Of a DNA stretch of 19,213 nucleotides, positions 10,752 through 18,269 are shown in pieces; the first letter of the stretch is position 1; every line of letters begins with the position of its first letter. The translations under genes were made by a program, and so were the position numbers. Below the pieces are notes generated by a model. It worked only from the letters and a program-made list of their open reading frames with translations, did no database searches and was not told where the DNA came from. Source of the DNA: Pseudomonadota bacterium (lineage in GTDB: Bacteria; Pseudomonadota; Gammaproteobacteria; Burkholderiales; Burkholderiaceae_C); contig JAFECV010000003.1 of the NCBI GenBank assembly GCA_018241985.1, positions 1 through 19,213 of the forward strand, in the 5' to 3' direction.

Positions 10752-11623
10752 CAGCCGCCCCCCTTGCGCGTGAACAGGCCCTCGGGCCGCCACAGCAGGA
10801 TCAGGATCATCAGCAGGTAGACGATGAACGCGCCCAGCGTCGGGATGAAGTACTTGCCCGCCACGTCGGCGATGCCGAGCAGCAGCGCCGCCGCCAGCGG
10901 ACCGGTGATCGACGCGGTGCCGCCGACCGCGACCACGATCAGGAAGTACACCATGTAGCGCAGCGGAAAGGTCGGGTCGATGCCGACGATCTCGGTCGCG
11001 AGCGCGCCGCCCAGCCCGGCCAGCCCGGAACCGGCGGCGAAGGTCAGCAGGAAGATCACGTTCACGTTGATGCCCAGGCCCGAGGCCACGCGCGGATCGT
11101 CGACCGCCGCGCGCAGCCGGCTGCCGAAGCGGGTGCGCCCGAGGACCAGTTGCAGCGCGAGCGTCAGCAGCCCGCACAACACGATGATGAACAGCCGGTA
11201 GTGGCCCATACCGAGTTGCAGCGGGCCATCGCCTATGACCGTGCGGCCGCTGAGCCAGTCCGGCAGCTGCAGGTTCTGCTGGCTGGTGCCGAGAAAGTAG
11301 TCGACCGCCGCGACCGCCATGAACACCAGGCCGATCGAGAACAGCACCTGGTCCAGCGGCGGCTTCGCGTACATCGGCCGGTACAGCGTGACTTCCAGCA
11401 GCGCGCCGAGCACGCCGACCAGCACGAACGCCAGCAGCAGGCAGGCGAGGAACGGCACGCCCGCGCGCTGCATCAGGTACACGGTCAGGTAGCCGCCGGC
11501 CATCGCGAACGCGCCGTGCGCGAGGTTGATGAAATTCATCAACCCGAGCGTGACCGCGAGGCCGACCGCCAGCACGAACAGCAGCATGCCGTAGGCGATG
11601 CCGTCGAACAAGATCGTGATCAT
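10751..11623 (-). CDS. livH: ABC transporter permease, LivH type
   Basis: 290 aa inner-membrane permease. It carries the LivH hallmark GLMNFINLAHGAFAMAGGY (about 27-45), many hydrophobic helices and the coupling segment TRFGSRLRAAVDDPRVASGL (about 164-183). The frame stays open 90 bases further upstream, but that extension reads as polar, low-quality sequence; the ATG at 11623 (MITILFDGIAYG) puts the first membrane helix at the N terminus as in the family. No obvious ribosome binding site precedes it. The 147-bp gap to livK contains no clear terminator or promoter that I can see, so it probably belongs to the same transcript, with livK possibly made in excess. Confidence 0.9.
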   Translation of the reverse strand: MITILFDGIAYGMLLFVLAVGLAVTLGLMNFINLAHGAFAMAGGYLTVYLMQRAGVPFLACLLLAFVLVGVLGALLEVTLYRPMYAKPPLDQVLFSIGLVFMAVAAVDYFLGTSQQNLQLPDWLSGRTVIGDGPLQLGMGHYRLFIIVLCGLLTLALQLVLGRTRFGSRLRAAVDDPRVASGLGINVNVIFLLTFAAGSGLAGLGGALATEIVGIDPTFPLRYMVYFLIVVAVGGTASITGPLAAALLLGIADVAGKYFIPTLGAFIVYLLMILILLWRPEGLFTRKGGG

Positions 11624-11770
11624 CGAAAGGCCGGGTCGGTCGGGGGTCGCTGGCTGCTGCGCAGTCGCGAGGGTCGCGGTGATCGGGTGGCGACGGCAGG
11701 TCAGCGCTGGCAACGCACCGCGCGCTTCACCGGCCGCCGCATGCCGCCGCGCCCGCGCAGGTGCGCAGCG

Positions 11771-12943
11771 TCACTTGGACTTGGCCGGGTCCTTGACGTC
11801 CTTGAACGTCTCGAACTCCACGTTGTAGAGCTGGCCGTTCACGCGCTCGACCTTGCGCAGGTAGATGTTCTGCACGATGTCGCGCGTCTGCGGGTCGATC
11901 GAGATCGGGCCGCGCGGGCTCTCGAACGCGTCGCCCTTCATCGCGGCCAGCAGCGCGTCGCCGCCGCCCTTGCCGGCCGTCTTCTTCAGCGCGTCGTAGA
12001 TCAGGTGCATGCCGTCGTAGCCGCCGACCGCCATGAAGTTCGGGCGCATGCCCTTGTTCGTCTTCTCGAACGCGGCGACGAACTGCTTGTTCAGCGCCGA
12101 CGGGTGCTCCGCCGAGTAGTGGTGCGCGGTGATGACGCCGAGCGCGCCGTCGCCCATGTCGTTGAGCTGGTCGTCGTCGGTGATGTCGCCGGTGCCGATC
12201 AGCCGGATGCCGGCCTTGGCCATGCCGCGCTGCACGAACTGCTTCATCACCGCGGCGCCGGTGCCCGAGGGAACGAACACGAACAGCGCGTCCGGATGGC
12301 CGTCCTGCGCCTTCTGCAGGAACGGCGAGAAGTCGGGGTTGCGCAGCGGCACGCGCAGCGACTCGACCACCTTGCCGCCGTTCGCCTTGAAGCGCTCGAC
12401 GAACGCTTTCTCGCCGTCGATGCCCGGGCCGTAGTCGCTGACCAGCGTCACGACCGACTTGATGCCGTTCTTCACGGCCCAGTCGGCCAGCGGCACCGCG
12501 GCCTGCGGCAGCGTGAAGCTGGTGCGCACGATGTACGGCGAGGCGTCGACGATGGTCGAGGTCGCGGCCGCCATCACCACCTCGGGGGTCTTGGACTGGG
12601 TCGCGATCGGCGCGGTCGAGAGCGCCGCCGGCGTGATGCCGAAGCCGGCCAGCACGTCGACATGGTCGTTCACCACCAGTTCCTGCGCGATGCGCTTGGT
12701 CATGTCGGGCAGGCTGGTGTCGTCGCGCACGACCAGCTCGACCTTGCGCCCGGCGACCGCGTCGCCGTTCTGCGCGACGTACAGCCGCGCCGCGGCTTCG
12801 ATCTGGCGCCCGGTCGACGCCTGCGGACCGGTCATCGGCAGGATCAGGCCGATCTTGAACGGCTGGCCCTGCGCCAGCGCCGCGCCCGAGGCCAGCGCGC
12901 CGGCGGCCAGCACCGCCGCGCCGAGGAATGTTCGCTTCTTCAT
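11771..12943 (-). CDS. livK: ABC transporter periplasmic substrate-binding protein, LivK type (possible aromatic-acid ligand)
   Basis: 390 aa type I periplasmic binding protein. A Sec signal peptide (MKKRTFLGAAVLAAGALASG...) ends with ALA before Q25. The mature protein starts FKIGLILPMTGPQASTGRQI (about 29-48), the standard ligand-pocket opening of this family. Further family segments are DVLAGFGITPAALSTAPIA (about 95-113) and LVSDYGPGIDGEKAF (about 167-181). GGAG precedes the start at 12943. The gene heads the leftward transport operon and is divergent from vanA. Relatives of this family bind aromatic acids such as hydroxybenzoates and hydroxycinnamates in other proteobacteria; uptake of vanillate, ferulate or protocatechuate is inferred from context only. 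Confidence 0.88.
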   Translation of the reverse strand: MKKRTFLGAAVLAAGALASGAALAQGQPFKIGLILPMTGPQASTGRQIEAAARLYVAQNGDAVAGRKVELVVRDDTSLPDMTKRIAQELVVNDHVDVLAGFGITPAALSTAPIATQSKTPEVVMAAATSTIVDASPYIVRTSFTLPQAAVPLADWAVKNGIKSVVTLVSDYGPGIDGEKAFVERFKANGGKVVESLRVPLRNPDFSPFLQKAQDGHPDALFVFVPSGTGAAVMKQFVQRGMAKAGIRLIGTGDITDDDQLNDMGDGALGVITAHHYSAEHPSALNKQFVAAFEKTNKGMRPNFMAVGGYDGMHLIYDALKKTAGKGGGDALLAAMKGDAFESPRGPISIDPQTRDIVQNIYLRKVERVNGQLYNVEFETFKDVKDPAKSK

Positions 12944-13260
12944 GAGTGTCTCCGTCGCTGTAGAGCGGAACCCGTTTGCCGCCGATCCGGCTGAATATGC
13001 CCGCGAACCGGGCCGCAGGCAATGACGGTTTCCCCACTAGGTGCTATAGCGGATCGGCATAACGGCGGGCAGCGTTCAGCCGCGCGCGGATCAGCCGCAC
13101 GCCCGGCAGATGCGCCGATTCCGGGCCCTGCACCCCCTCGGCGAGGTTGCGCCGCGCGATGCGGGCGTGTTCGCGCATGCCGACGCATGGTTGCCTCCGC
13201 GTGGCACCGTTGCAAGAATGCAGGGTTGTCGAACCACTTCCCCTGCCCCTGGAGCCCCCC
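12944..13260. promoter_or_regulatory. Divergent intergenic region between livK and vanA
   Basis: 317 bp with no convincing gene; the vanA frame is open through part of it but the translation does not resemble VanA. It holds an exact 9-bp inverted repeat, GCCGATCCG (12981-12989) and CGGATCGGC (13050-13058), with arms 60 bp apart, which could be a spaced operator or loop. The livK ribosome binding site lies at its left end and the vanA one (GGAG, 13251-13254) at its right end. A candidate vanA promoter is listed separately. No convincing leftward promoter was found. Confidence 0.4.
13191..13219 (+). promoter_or_regulatory. Candidate sigma-70 promoter for vanA
   Basis: TTGCCT (13191-13196) and AAGAAT (13214-13219) each match four of six consensus bases and are exactly 17 bp apart. 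Transcription would begin near 13226, giving a leader of about 35 bases that contains the vanA ribosome binding site. In GC-rich DNA matches of this quality arise by chance, so this is tentative. Confidence 0.3.
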
Positions 13261-14292
13261 ATGTTCCCGAAGAACGCCTGGTACGTTGCCTGCACCCCGT
13301 CCGAAATCTTTGAGAAGCCGCTCGGGCGGCAGATCTGCGGCGAGAAGATCGTGTTCTTCCGCGGCACCGGGAACCAGGTCGCCGCACTGGAAGACTTCTG
13401 CCCGCACCGCGGCGTGCCGCTGTCGCTGGGCCGGGTCAGCGACGGCCACATCGAATGCGGCTATCACGGCGCGGTCGTCGGCTGCGACGGCAAGACCGTT
13501 TCGATGCCGGGCCAGCGCGTGCAGGGGTTCCCGCGCACGCGCAGCTTCCCCGTGGTCGAACGCCACGGCTTCATCTGGGTCTGGACCGGCGACGAGAAGC
13601 TGGCCGACCCGGCGAAGATTCCGCATCTCGAATGGGCCGATCACCCCGACTGGGCCTACGGCGGCGGGCTGTACCACGTCAACTGCAACTATCGGCTGAT
13701 GATCGACAACCTGATGGACCTGACGCACGAACGCTACGTGCACAAGACCAGCATCGGGCAGAGCGAGATCGACACCGCGCCGGTCGGCACCAAGGTCGAC
13801 GGCGACGTGGTGACCACCAGCCGCTTCATGGAAGGCGTGATGCCGCCGCCGTTCTGGCGCGCGAACCTGCGCGGCAACAACCTGGCCGACGACGTGCCGG
13901 TGGACCGCTGGCAGATCTCGCGCTTCACGCCGCCGGCGCAGGTGATGATCGAGGTCGGCGTCGCCCATGCCGGCAAGGGCGGCTACCACGCGGACGCGAA
14001 GGACAAGGTCTACAGCATCGTCGTCGACTTCTGCACGCCAGAGACCGAGACCTCGATGTGGTATTTCTGGGGCATGGCGCGCAACTTCAATCCGCGGGAC
14101 GAGGCGCTGACCGCGGCGATCCGCGAAGGCCAGGCCCGGGTGTTCTCGGAAGACCTCGCGGTGCTGGAGGCGCAGCAGGCGAACATTTCCAGCCACCCCG
14201 AGCGGCGCTTGCTGATGCTCAACATCGACGCCGGCGGCATGCATTCGCGGCGCATCCTGGATCGCCTGATCGCGCAGGAGGCGGACCGGTGA
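13261..14292 (+). CDS. vanA: Vanillate O-demethylase, oxygenase subunit
   Basis: 343 aa Rieske non-heme iron oxygenase. It demethylates vanillate to protocatechuate with release of formaldehyde, feeding the lig operon. The Rieske cluster ligands are C47, H49 (FCPHRG) and C66, H69 (CGYHG). The mononuclear iron triad is D153, H156 and H161 (MDLTHERYVH). The opening MFPKNAWYVACTP, AMPGQRVQGFP-like segment (82-91) and NIDAGGMHSRR tail are characteristic of VanA. GGAG lies six bases before the start at 13261; upstream in-frame ATGs give unrelated residues and are rejected. The electron-supplying reductase VanB is not beside it. It is divergent from the liv transporter and followed by a MetE-like gene. 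Confidence 0.93.
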   Translation: MFPKNAWYVACTPSEIFEKPLGRQICGEKIVFFRGTGNQVAALEDFCPHRGVPLSLGRVSDGHIECGYHGAVVGCDGKTVSMPGQRVQGFPRTRSFPVVERHGFIWVWTGDEKLADPAKIPHLEWADHPDWAYGGGLYHVNCNYRLMIDNLMDLTHERYVHKTSIGQSEIDTAPVGTKVDGDVVTTSRFMEGVMPPPFWRANLRGNNLADDVPVDRWQISRFTPPAQVMIEVGVAHAGKGGYHADAKDKVYSIVVDFCTPETETSMWYFWGMARNFNPRDEALTAAIREGQARVFSEDLAVLEAQQANISSHPERRLLMLNIDAGGMHSRRILDRLIAQEADR

Positions 14293-14380
14293 AGGACCAT
14301 AGAGCCTGCAGTGCCGGCGCTGCCGGCCTATGATTTCACGCGAATCCAGCGACCAAATCCAGCCACGTTGAGGTGAACCG

Positions 14381-15493
14381 ATGACCCAGCTCCCCGCCCG
14401 CTACGACCATGTCGGCAGCTTCCTGCGCCCGAAGTACTTGCTCGAGGCGCGCGCGCAAAAAAGCCGGGGCGAGATCACGCCCGAACAGCTGCGCGGCGTC
14501 GAGGACCGCGCGATCGCCGAGATCGTGAAATTCCAGCAGGACGTCGGCCTGAAGAGCATCACCGACGGCGAGTTCCGCCGCACCTACTTCCACATCGACT
14601 TCCTGGACCAGCTCGGCGGCGTGAAGACCGACATCCCGGTCACGATCCGAAAGCCCGACGGCACCGAGGAGCTCGCGCCGCCGGTGATGAAAGTGGTCGA
14701 CAAGGTGCGCCACGTGCGCGACATCCAGCGCGCCGACTTCGAGTACCTGAAGGGCCAGGTCGCGGCCGGGCACACGCCCAAGGTCTGCATCCCGTCGCCG
14801 ACGATGCTGCATTTCCGCGGCGGGCGCGCCGGCATCAGCAAGCAGGCTTACCCCGAGCTCGACCCCGACTTCTACGACGACGTGGCCAAGGCCTACGGCG
14901 ACGAGCTGCGCAGCCTGGCCGCCGCCGGCTGCCGCTACGTGCAGATGGACGACACCAACATGGCCTACCTGTGCGACGAGCGCCTGCGCGAGGCGGCGCG
15001 CAGCCGCGGCGACGACCCGAACGAGCTGCCGCACCGCTACGCGAAGTTCATCAACAAGGTGGTCGCGCAAAAGCCCGCCGGCATGCTGCTGGCGATGCAC
15101 CTGTGCCGCGGCAACTTCAAGAGCACGCACGCGGCGGCCGGCAACTACGAGCCGGTGGCCGAAGCCCTGCTGCAGGAGATGGACCTCGACGCGTATTTCA
15201 TGGAGTACGACGACGAGCGCTCCGGCGACTTTCGACCGCTGCGCTACCTGCCCAAGGGCAAGACGGCGGTGCTGGGGCTGGTGACGACCAAGGTCGGCCA
15301 GCTCGAGGACAAGGATGCGCTGAAGCGCCGCATCGACGACGCCGCGCGCTATGCGCCGCTGGAGCAGCTCGCGCTCAGTCCGCAGTGCGGCTTCAGCAGC
15401 ACGGTCGACGGCAACAAGGTCACGGTGGACGATGAGCGCAACAAGCTGCGCCTCGTGATCGAGACCGCGCGCGAGGTCTGGAACGTGGACTGA
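14381..15493 (+). CDS. MetE-like (cobalamin-independent methionine synthase C-terminal family) zinc methyltransferase
   Basis: 370 aa, about half the length of full MetE (about 750 aa); it matches only the catalytic C-terminal barrel. Zinc ligands of MetE are conserved: H240 and C242 (AMHLCRGN), an acidic residue E275 (MEYDDE) and C336 (LSPQCGF). The N-terminal RYDHVGSFLRP (7-17) and TDGEFRR (61-67) are typical of this short family. The start has AGGTGA four bases upstream. It lies 88 bp after vanA on the same strand. Such proteins are often annotated as methionine synthase II or YxjG-like; the methyl donor is generally unproved. A role in handling the one-carbon unit released from vanillate is an inference from position. 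Confidence 0.82.
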   Translation: MTQLPARYDHVGSFLRPKYLLEARAQKSRGEITPEQLRGVEDRAIAEIVKFQQDVGLKSITDGEFRRTYFHIDFLDQLGGVKTDIPVTIRKPDGTEELAPPVMKVVDKVRHVRDIQRADFEYLKGQVAAGHTPKVCIPSPTMLHFRGGRAGISKQAYPELDPDFYDDVAKAYGDELRSLAAAGCRYVQMDDTNMAYLCDERLREAARSRGDDPNELPHRYAKFINKVVAQKPAGMLLAMHLCRGNFKSTHAAAGNYEPVAEALLQEMDLDAYFMEYDDERSGDFRPLRYLPKGKTAVLGLVTTKVGQLEDKDALKRRIDDAARYAPLEQLALSPQCGFSSTVDGNKVTVDDERNKLRLVIETAREVWNVD

Positions 15494-15533
15494 GCGCCTT
15501 GGCGCCGGCCGGCGGCGCTGCGATACTGTCCGC

Positions 15534-17138
15534 ATGACACGCCCGTTCGATGCGACCCGTCCGGCGGGCCTGCGGCGGTGGCTGCGCGCGCCGATGCGCT
15601 GCTTGCGGATCGCCGGCCTTGCCTGCGCGGCGATCGCGGCCATCGGGACCATCGCGCCGCAGGCCGCTCTCGCGCGAGGTGACGACGCGCTGCGCATCGG
15701 CTCCAAGCGCTTCACCGAGTCGTACATCCTCGCGCAGGTGCTGGCGCAGACCGCCGCGACGCAGAGCGCGGTGCCGCCGCAGGTCGAAGCCGGCCTCGGC
15801 AACACCGCGATCGTGTACCAGGCGCTGCGCTCCGGCGCGATCGACCTGTACCCCGAATACACCGGCACGATCAGCCTCGAGATCCTGAAGAATCCGAAGC
15901 CGATGTCGATGGCGGAACTGAACCGCGCGCTGGCGCCGCTGGGCCTGGGCGTCGCGATTCCACTCGGCTTCAACGACGGCTACGCGCTCGCAATGCGCGC
16001 CGATGAGGCCGAGCGGCTCGGCATCCGTTCGCTCAGCGATCTGGCGAAACACCCGTCGCTGAAATTTGGACTGTCGAACGAATTCATCGGCCGCGCCGAC
16101 GGCTGGCAGGGCCTCGCAGAGCGCTACGGCTTCACGCAAAAGCCGACCGGCCTGGACCATGGCCTGGCCTATGAGGCTTTGGCGCGCAAGCAGATCGACG
16201 TGACCGACATCTACACGACCGACGCCAAGATCGCGCAGCTCGGCCTGCGCGTGCTGGACGACGACCGCCATTACTTTCCGCGCTACGACGCGGTGGTGCT
16301 GTACCGGCTCGACGTGCCCACGCGCTTTCCGAAGGCCTGGGCCGCGCTGCAGACGCTTGCCGGCAGCATAGCCGCGCAGCAGATGATCGCGATGAACGCG
16401 CGTGCCGAACTGCAGGGCGTCGCGTTCGACGTCATCGCGCGCGACTTTCTTGCGAGCCGTGCTGCTGGCAAGACGGCAAGTTCGACTACGAGCGGAGCTT
16501 CGCCAGCGGCCGAAAGCCGCGGCTTCTGGGCCAAGCTGTTCGGCCCCGACCTGTGGCGCCTCACCTGGCAGCATCTGGCGCTGGTGGTCGTGTCGGTCGC
16601 GGTCGCGCTGCTGATCGGCGTTCCGCTCGCGGTGTTCGCGTTCTTCCGTCCGCGGCTGCGCGCGCTGGTGCTCGGCGCGGCCGGCCTGCTGCAGACGGTG
16701 CCGTCGCTGGCGCTGCTGGCGGTGCTGATCTCGCTGCTCGGGGTGATCGGCGCGGTGCCGGCCCTGATCGCGCTGATGCTGTACGCGCTGCTGCCGATCA
16801 TGCGCAACACCGACGCGGGCCTGGCCTCGGTGTCGCCCGGACTGCGGCTCGCGGGCCAGGCGCTGGGCATGACCCGGCGCCAGCGGCTGCGGCTCATCGA
16901 ACTGCCGCTGGCGCTGCCGACCCTCGTCGCCGGCGTGCGCGTCGCGACCTCGATCACGATCGGCACCGCGACGATCGCCGCCTTCATCGGCGCCGGCGGC
17001 TACGGCGAGCGCATCGTCACCGGCCTCGCACTGAACGACAACCAGCTGCTGCTCGCCGGCGCGATTCCGGCGATCGTGCTCGCGTTGCTCAGCGAGGTGC
17101 TGTTCGAGTTCATCGAACGCATGATGCGGCGGCGGTAG
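15534..17138 (+). CDS. Fused osmoprotectant-type ABC transporter: binding protein (N) plus permease (C)
   Basis: 534 aa. A hydrophobic signal/anchor segment (about 25-46) is followed by a glycine-betaine/choline-type binding domain (about 52-305), with IGSKRFTESYILAQV (55-69) and LYPEYTGT (105-112), the hallmark of the ProX/OpuC group. A Ser/Ala/Thr-rich linker (about 308-330) leads to a permease domain (about 340-530) with several membrane helices, LLQTVPSLALLAVL (385-398) and the ATPase-contact loop AGQALGMTRRQRLRLIELPL (440-459). Binding-protein/permease fusions occur in this family; no ATP-binding subunit lies next to it, so that partner must be encoded elsewhere. It follows the MetE-like gene by 40 bp. 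Substrate is a quaternary amine or related compound by family; exact ligand unknown. Confidence 0.85.
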   Translation: MTRPFDATRPAGLRRWLRAPMRCLRIAGLACAAIAAIGTIAPQAALARGDDALRIGSKRFTESYILAQVLAQTAATQSAVPPQVEAGLGNTAIVYQALRSGAIDLYPEYTGTISLEILKNPKPMSMAELNRALAPLGLGVAIPLGFNDGYALAMRADEAERLGIRSLSDLAKHPSLKFGLSNEFIGRADGWQGLAERYGFTQKPTGLDHGLAYEALARKQIDVTDIYTTDAKIAQLGLRVLDDDRHYFPRYDAVVLYRLDVPTRFPKAWAALQTLAGSIAAQQMIAMNARAELQGVAFDVIARDFLASRAAGKTASSTTSGASPAAESRGFWAKLFGPDLWRLTWQHLALVVVSVAVALLIGVPLAVFAFFRPRLRALVLGAAGLLQTVPSLALLAVLISLLGVIGAVPALIALMLYALLPIMRNTDAGLASVSPGLRLAGQALGMTRRQRLRLIELPLALPTLVAGVRVATSITIGTATIAAFIGAGGYGERIVTGLALNDNQLLLAGAIPAIVLALLSEVLFEFIERMMRRR

Positions 17139-17277
17139 CCGCCGATGCAATGGCGGCGCGGAAGCACGCGCTCTGATCGATACAGGGGCCATGAAGGCCC
17201 GATACGCTCGATTTTTTTGGTCGAATCGGGCTGCAGCGAAGACGCAGTCTTCGCAGTGTGCTACGAATAACGTAGCA
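17138..17277. terminator. Hairpin-rich convergent region, probable bidirectional terminator
   Basis: Between two converging genes there are several perfect stems: GCCGCC/GGCGGC (17138-17157), GGGCC-ATGAA-GGCCC (17186-17200), GCGAAGAC-GCA-GTCTTCGC (17236-17254) and TGCTACG-AATAA-CGTAGCA (17259-17277). A run of seven T (17212-17218) follows the second stem, which can be lengthened by TCGA pairing (17177-17180 with 17208-17211) to sit directly before the T run. An alternative stem CCCGAT/ATCGGG (17198-17203 with 17225-17230) would compete with it. The rightward terminator is plausible; the last two stems may serve the leftward gene, although no U run follows in that direction. Confidence 0.5.
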
Positions 17278-17278
17278 A

Positions 17279-18154
17279 TCAGCCTGCTTGCCGATCCAGC
17301 CCGAGCAGCCGCACCGCGTTGCCCTTCAGGATGCCGGGCATCACTTCGGGGCGAAAGCCCGCCTCCTCGAAGTCCTTCAGCCAGCGGTCCGGCGTGATCA
17401 GCGGAAAGTCGCTGCCGAACAGCACGCGGTCCTTCAGAAGCGTGTTCGCGTACTGAATGAGCTGCTTCGGAAAGTACTTCGGGCTCCAGCCCGACAGGTC
17501 GATCCAGACGTTGGGCTTGTGCATCGCGACCGAGATCGCCTCGTCCTGCCACGGGAAGCTCGGGTGCGCCATGACGATCTGCATGTCGGGGAACGCGATC
17601 GCGACGTCGTCCAGGTGCATCGGGTTGCTGTACTCGAGCCGCAGCCCGCCGCCGCAGCGCATGCCCGAGCCGATGCCGCTGTGGCCGGTGTGGAACACCG
17701 CGGGCAGCTTGTGCGCGTTGATCACCTCGTAGATCGGCCAGGCGATGCGGTCGTACGGGTGGTAGCCCTGCACCGTCGGGTGGAACTTGAAGCCGCGCAC
17801 GCCGTGCTGCGCGATCAGGCGCTCGGCCTCGCGCGCGCCCATCCTGCCCTTGTGCGGGTCGATGCTGGCGAACGCGATCATCATGTCGGCGTTCTCGCGC
17901 GCCGCCTCGGCGATCTCCTCGTTCGGGATGCGGCGCCGGCCCATCTGCGTTTCCGCGTCGACCGTGAACATCACGAGACCGATCCTGCGCTCGCGGTAGT
18001 ACGCAATGGTCTCGGCGATCGTCGGGCGCCGGCTGGAGCGGAAGTACTTGTCGGCGGCGCGGTCGTACTCCTGGCCGTAGTTGTCGAACGGGTTCCAGCA
18101 GCCGACCTCGGCGTGCGTGTGGGTGTCGATCGCGATCAGGTTCTCGTGGTCCAT
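17279..18154 (-). CDS. Amidohydrolase-superfamily protein, possible 4-hydroxyphenyl-3-oxoacyl-CoA hydrolase (CouO-like)
   Basis: 291 aa, amidohydrolase_2 (ACMSD-like) fold. Metal-site residues: H12 and H14 (IDTHTHAE), H155 (VFHTGHSG), H197 (VMAHPSF) and D249 (LFGSDFPL). This set is complete, so the enzyme should be active. The start at 18154 has a strong AGGAGG (18164-18159) four bases upstream. It is divergent from a crotonase and a feruloyl-CoA synthetase-like gene. In the CouLMNO hydroxycinnamate pathway of Rhodococcus an amidohydrolase (CouO) hydrolyses the 3-oxoacyl-CoA formed by hydration and oxidation; the same role is suggested here by context. A decarboxylase of an aromatic acid is the main alternative. 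Family assignment is firm, the reaction is not. Confidence 0.7.
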   Translation of the reverse strand: MDHENLIAIDTHTHAEVGCWNPFDNYGQEYDRAADKYFRSSRRPTIAETIAYYRERRIGLVMFTVDAETQMGRRRIPNEEIAEAARENADMMIAFASIDPHKGRMGAREAERLIAQHGVRGFKFHPTVQGYHPYDRIAWPIYEVINAHKLPAVFHTGHSGIGSGMRCGGGLRLEYSNPMHLDDVAIAFPDMQIVMAHPSFPWQDEAISVAMHKPNVWIDLSGWSPKYFPKQLIQYANTLLKDRVLFGSDFPLITPDRWLKDFEEAGFRPEVMPGILKGNAVRLLGLDRQAG

Positions 18155-18269
18155 CGCGCCTCCTGGCGGCGTTTGACAGGTCTCGGGTAAATCCCTAGAA
18201 AGAAGCGGCAGCGCAAGCTTGTTTTAGTTATATTTGATAATCATAATCGACAACCGGAAGCAACGCACC
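18155..18269. promoter_or_regulatory. Divergent promoter region with AT-rich palindrome upstream of the crotonase gene
   Basis: The 115-bp gap has an AT-rich block (18219-18247). TTGTTT (18219-18224) and CATAAT (18242-18247) are 17 bp apart, a reasonable rightward sigma-70 promoter with a leader of roughly 15-20 bases. A perfect odd palindrome, TGATAATCA (18235-18243), overlaps its spacer and -10, where a repressor would block transcription. MarR-type repressors responding to hydroxycinnamoyl-CoA control such genes elsewhere; no such regulator is in the window. GGAAG (18256-18260) serves as ribosome binding site for the crotonase. Confidence 0.45.

Noticed and set aside
11624..11713. Upstream extension of livH
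   Set aside because: The added 30 residues are polar and unlike the family; starting at 11623 gives the normal first membrane helix.
11150..12994. Long open frame (614 codons) on the plus strand opposite livH and livK
   Set aside because: Same reason: a compositional shadow, rich in Arg, Gln and His, antisense to an identified transporter operon.
13147..13260. Upstream extension of vanA
   Set aside because: The added residues do not match VanA, the family starts at MFPKNAW, and GGAG is correctly placed for 13261.
14381..15493. Broken or truncated metE
   Set aside because: The short form is a separate family with its own N terminus, a proper ribosome binding site and all zinc ligands, so it is a complete gene.
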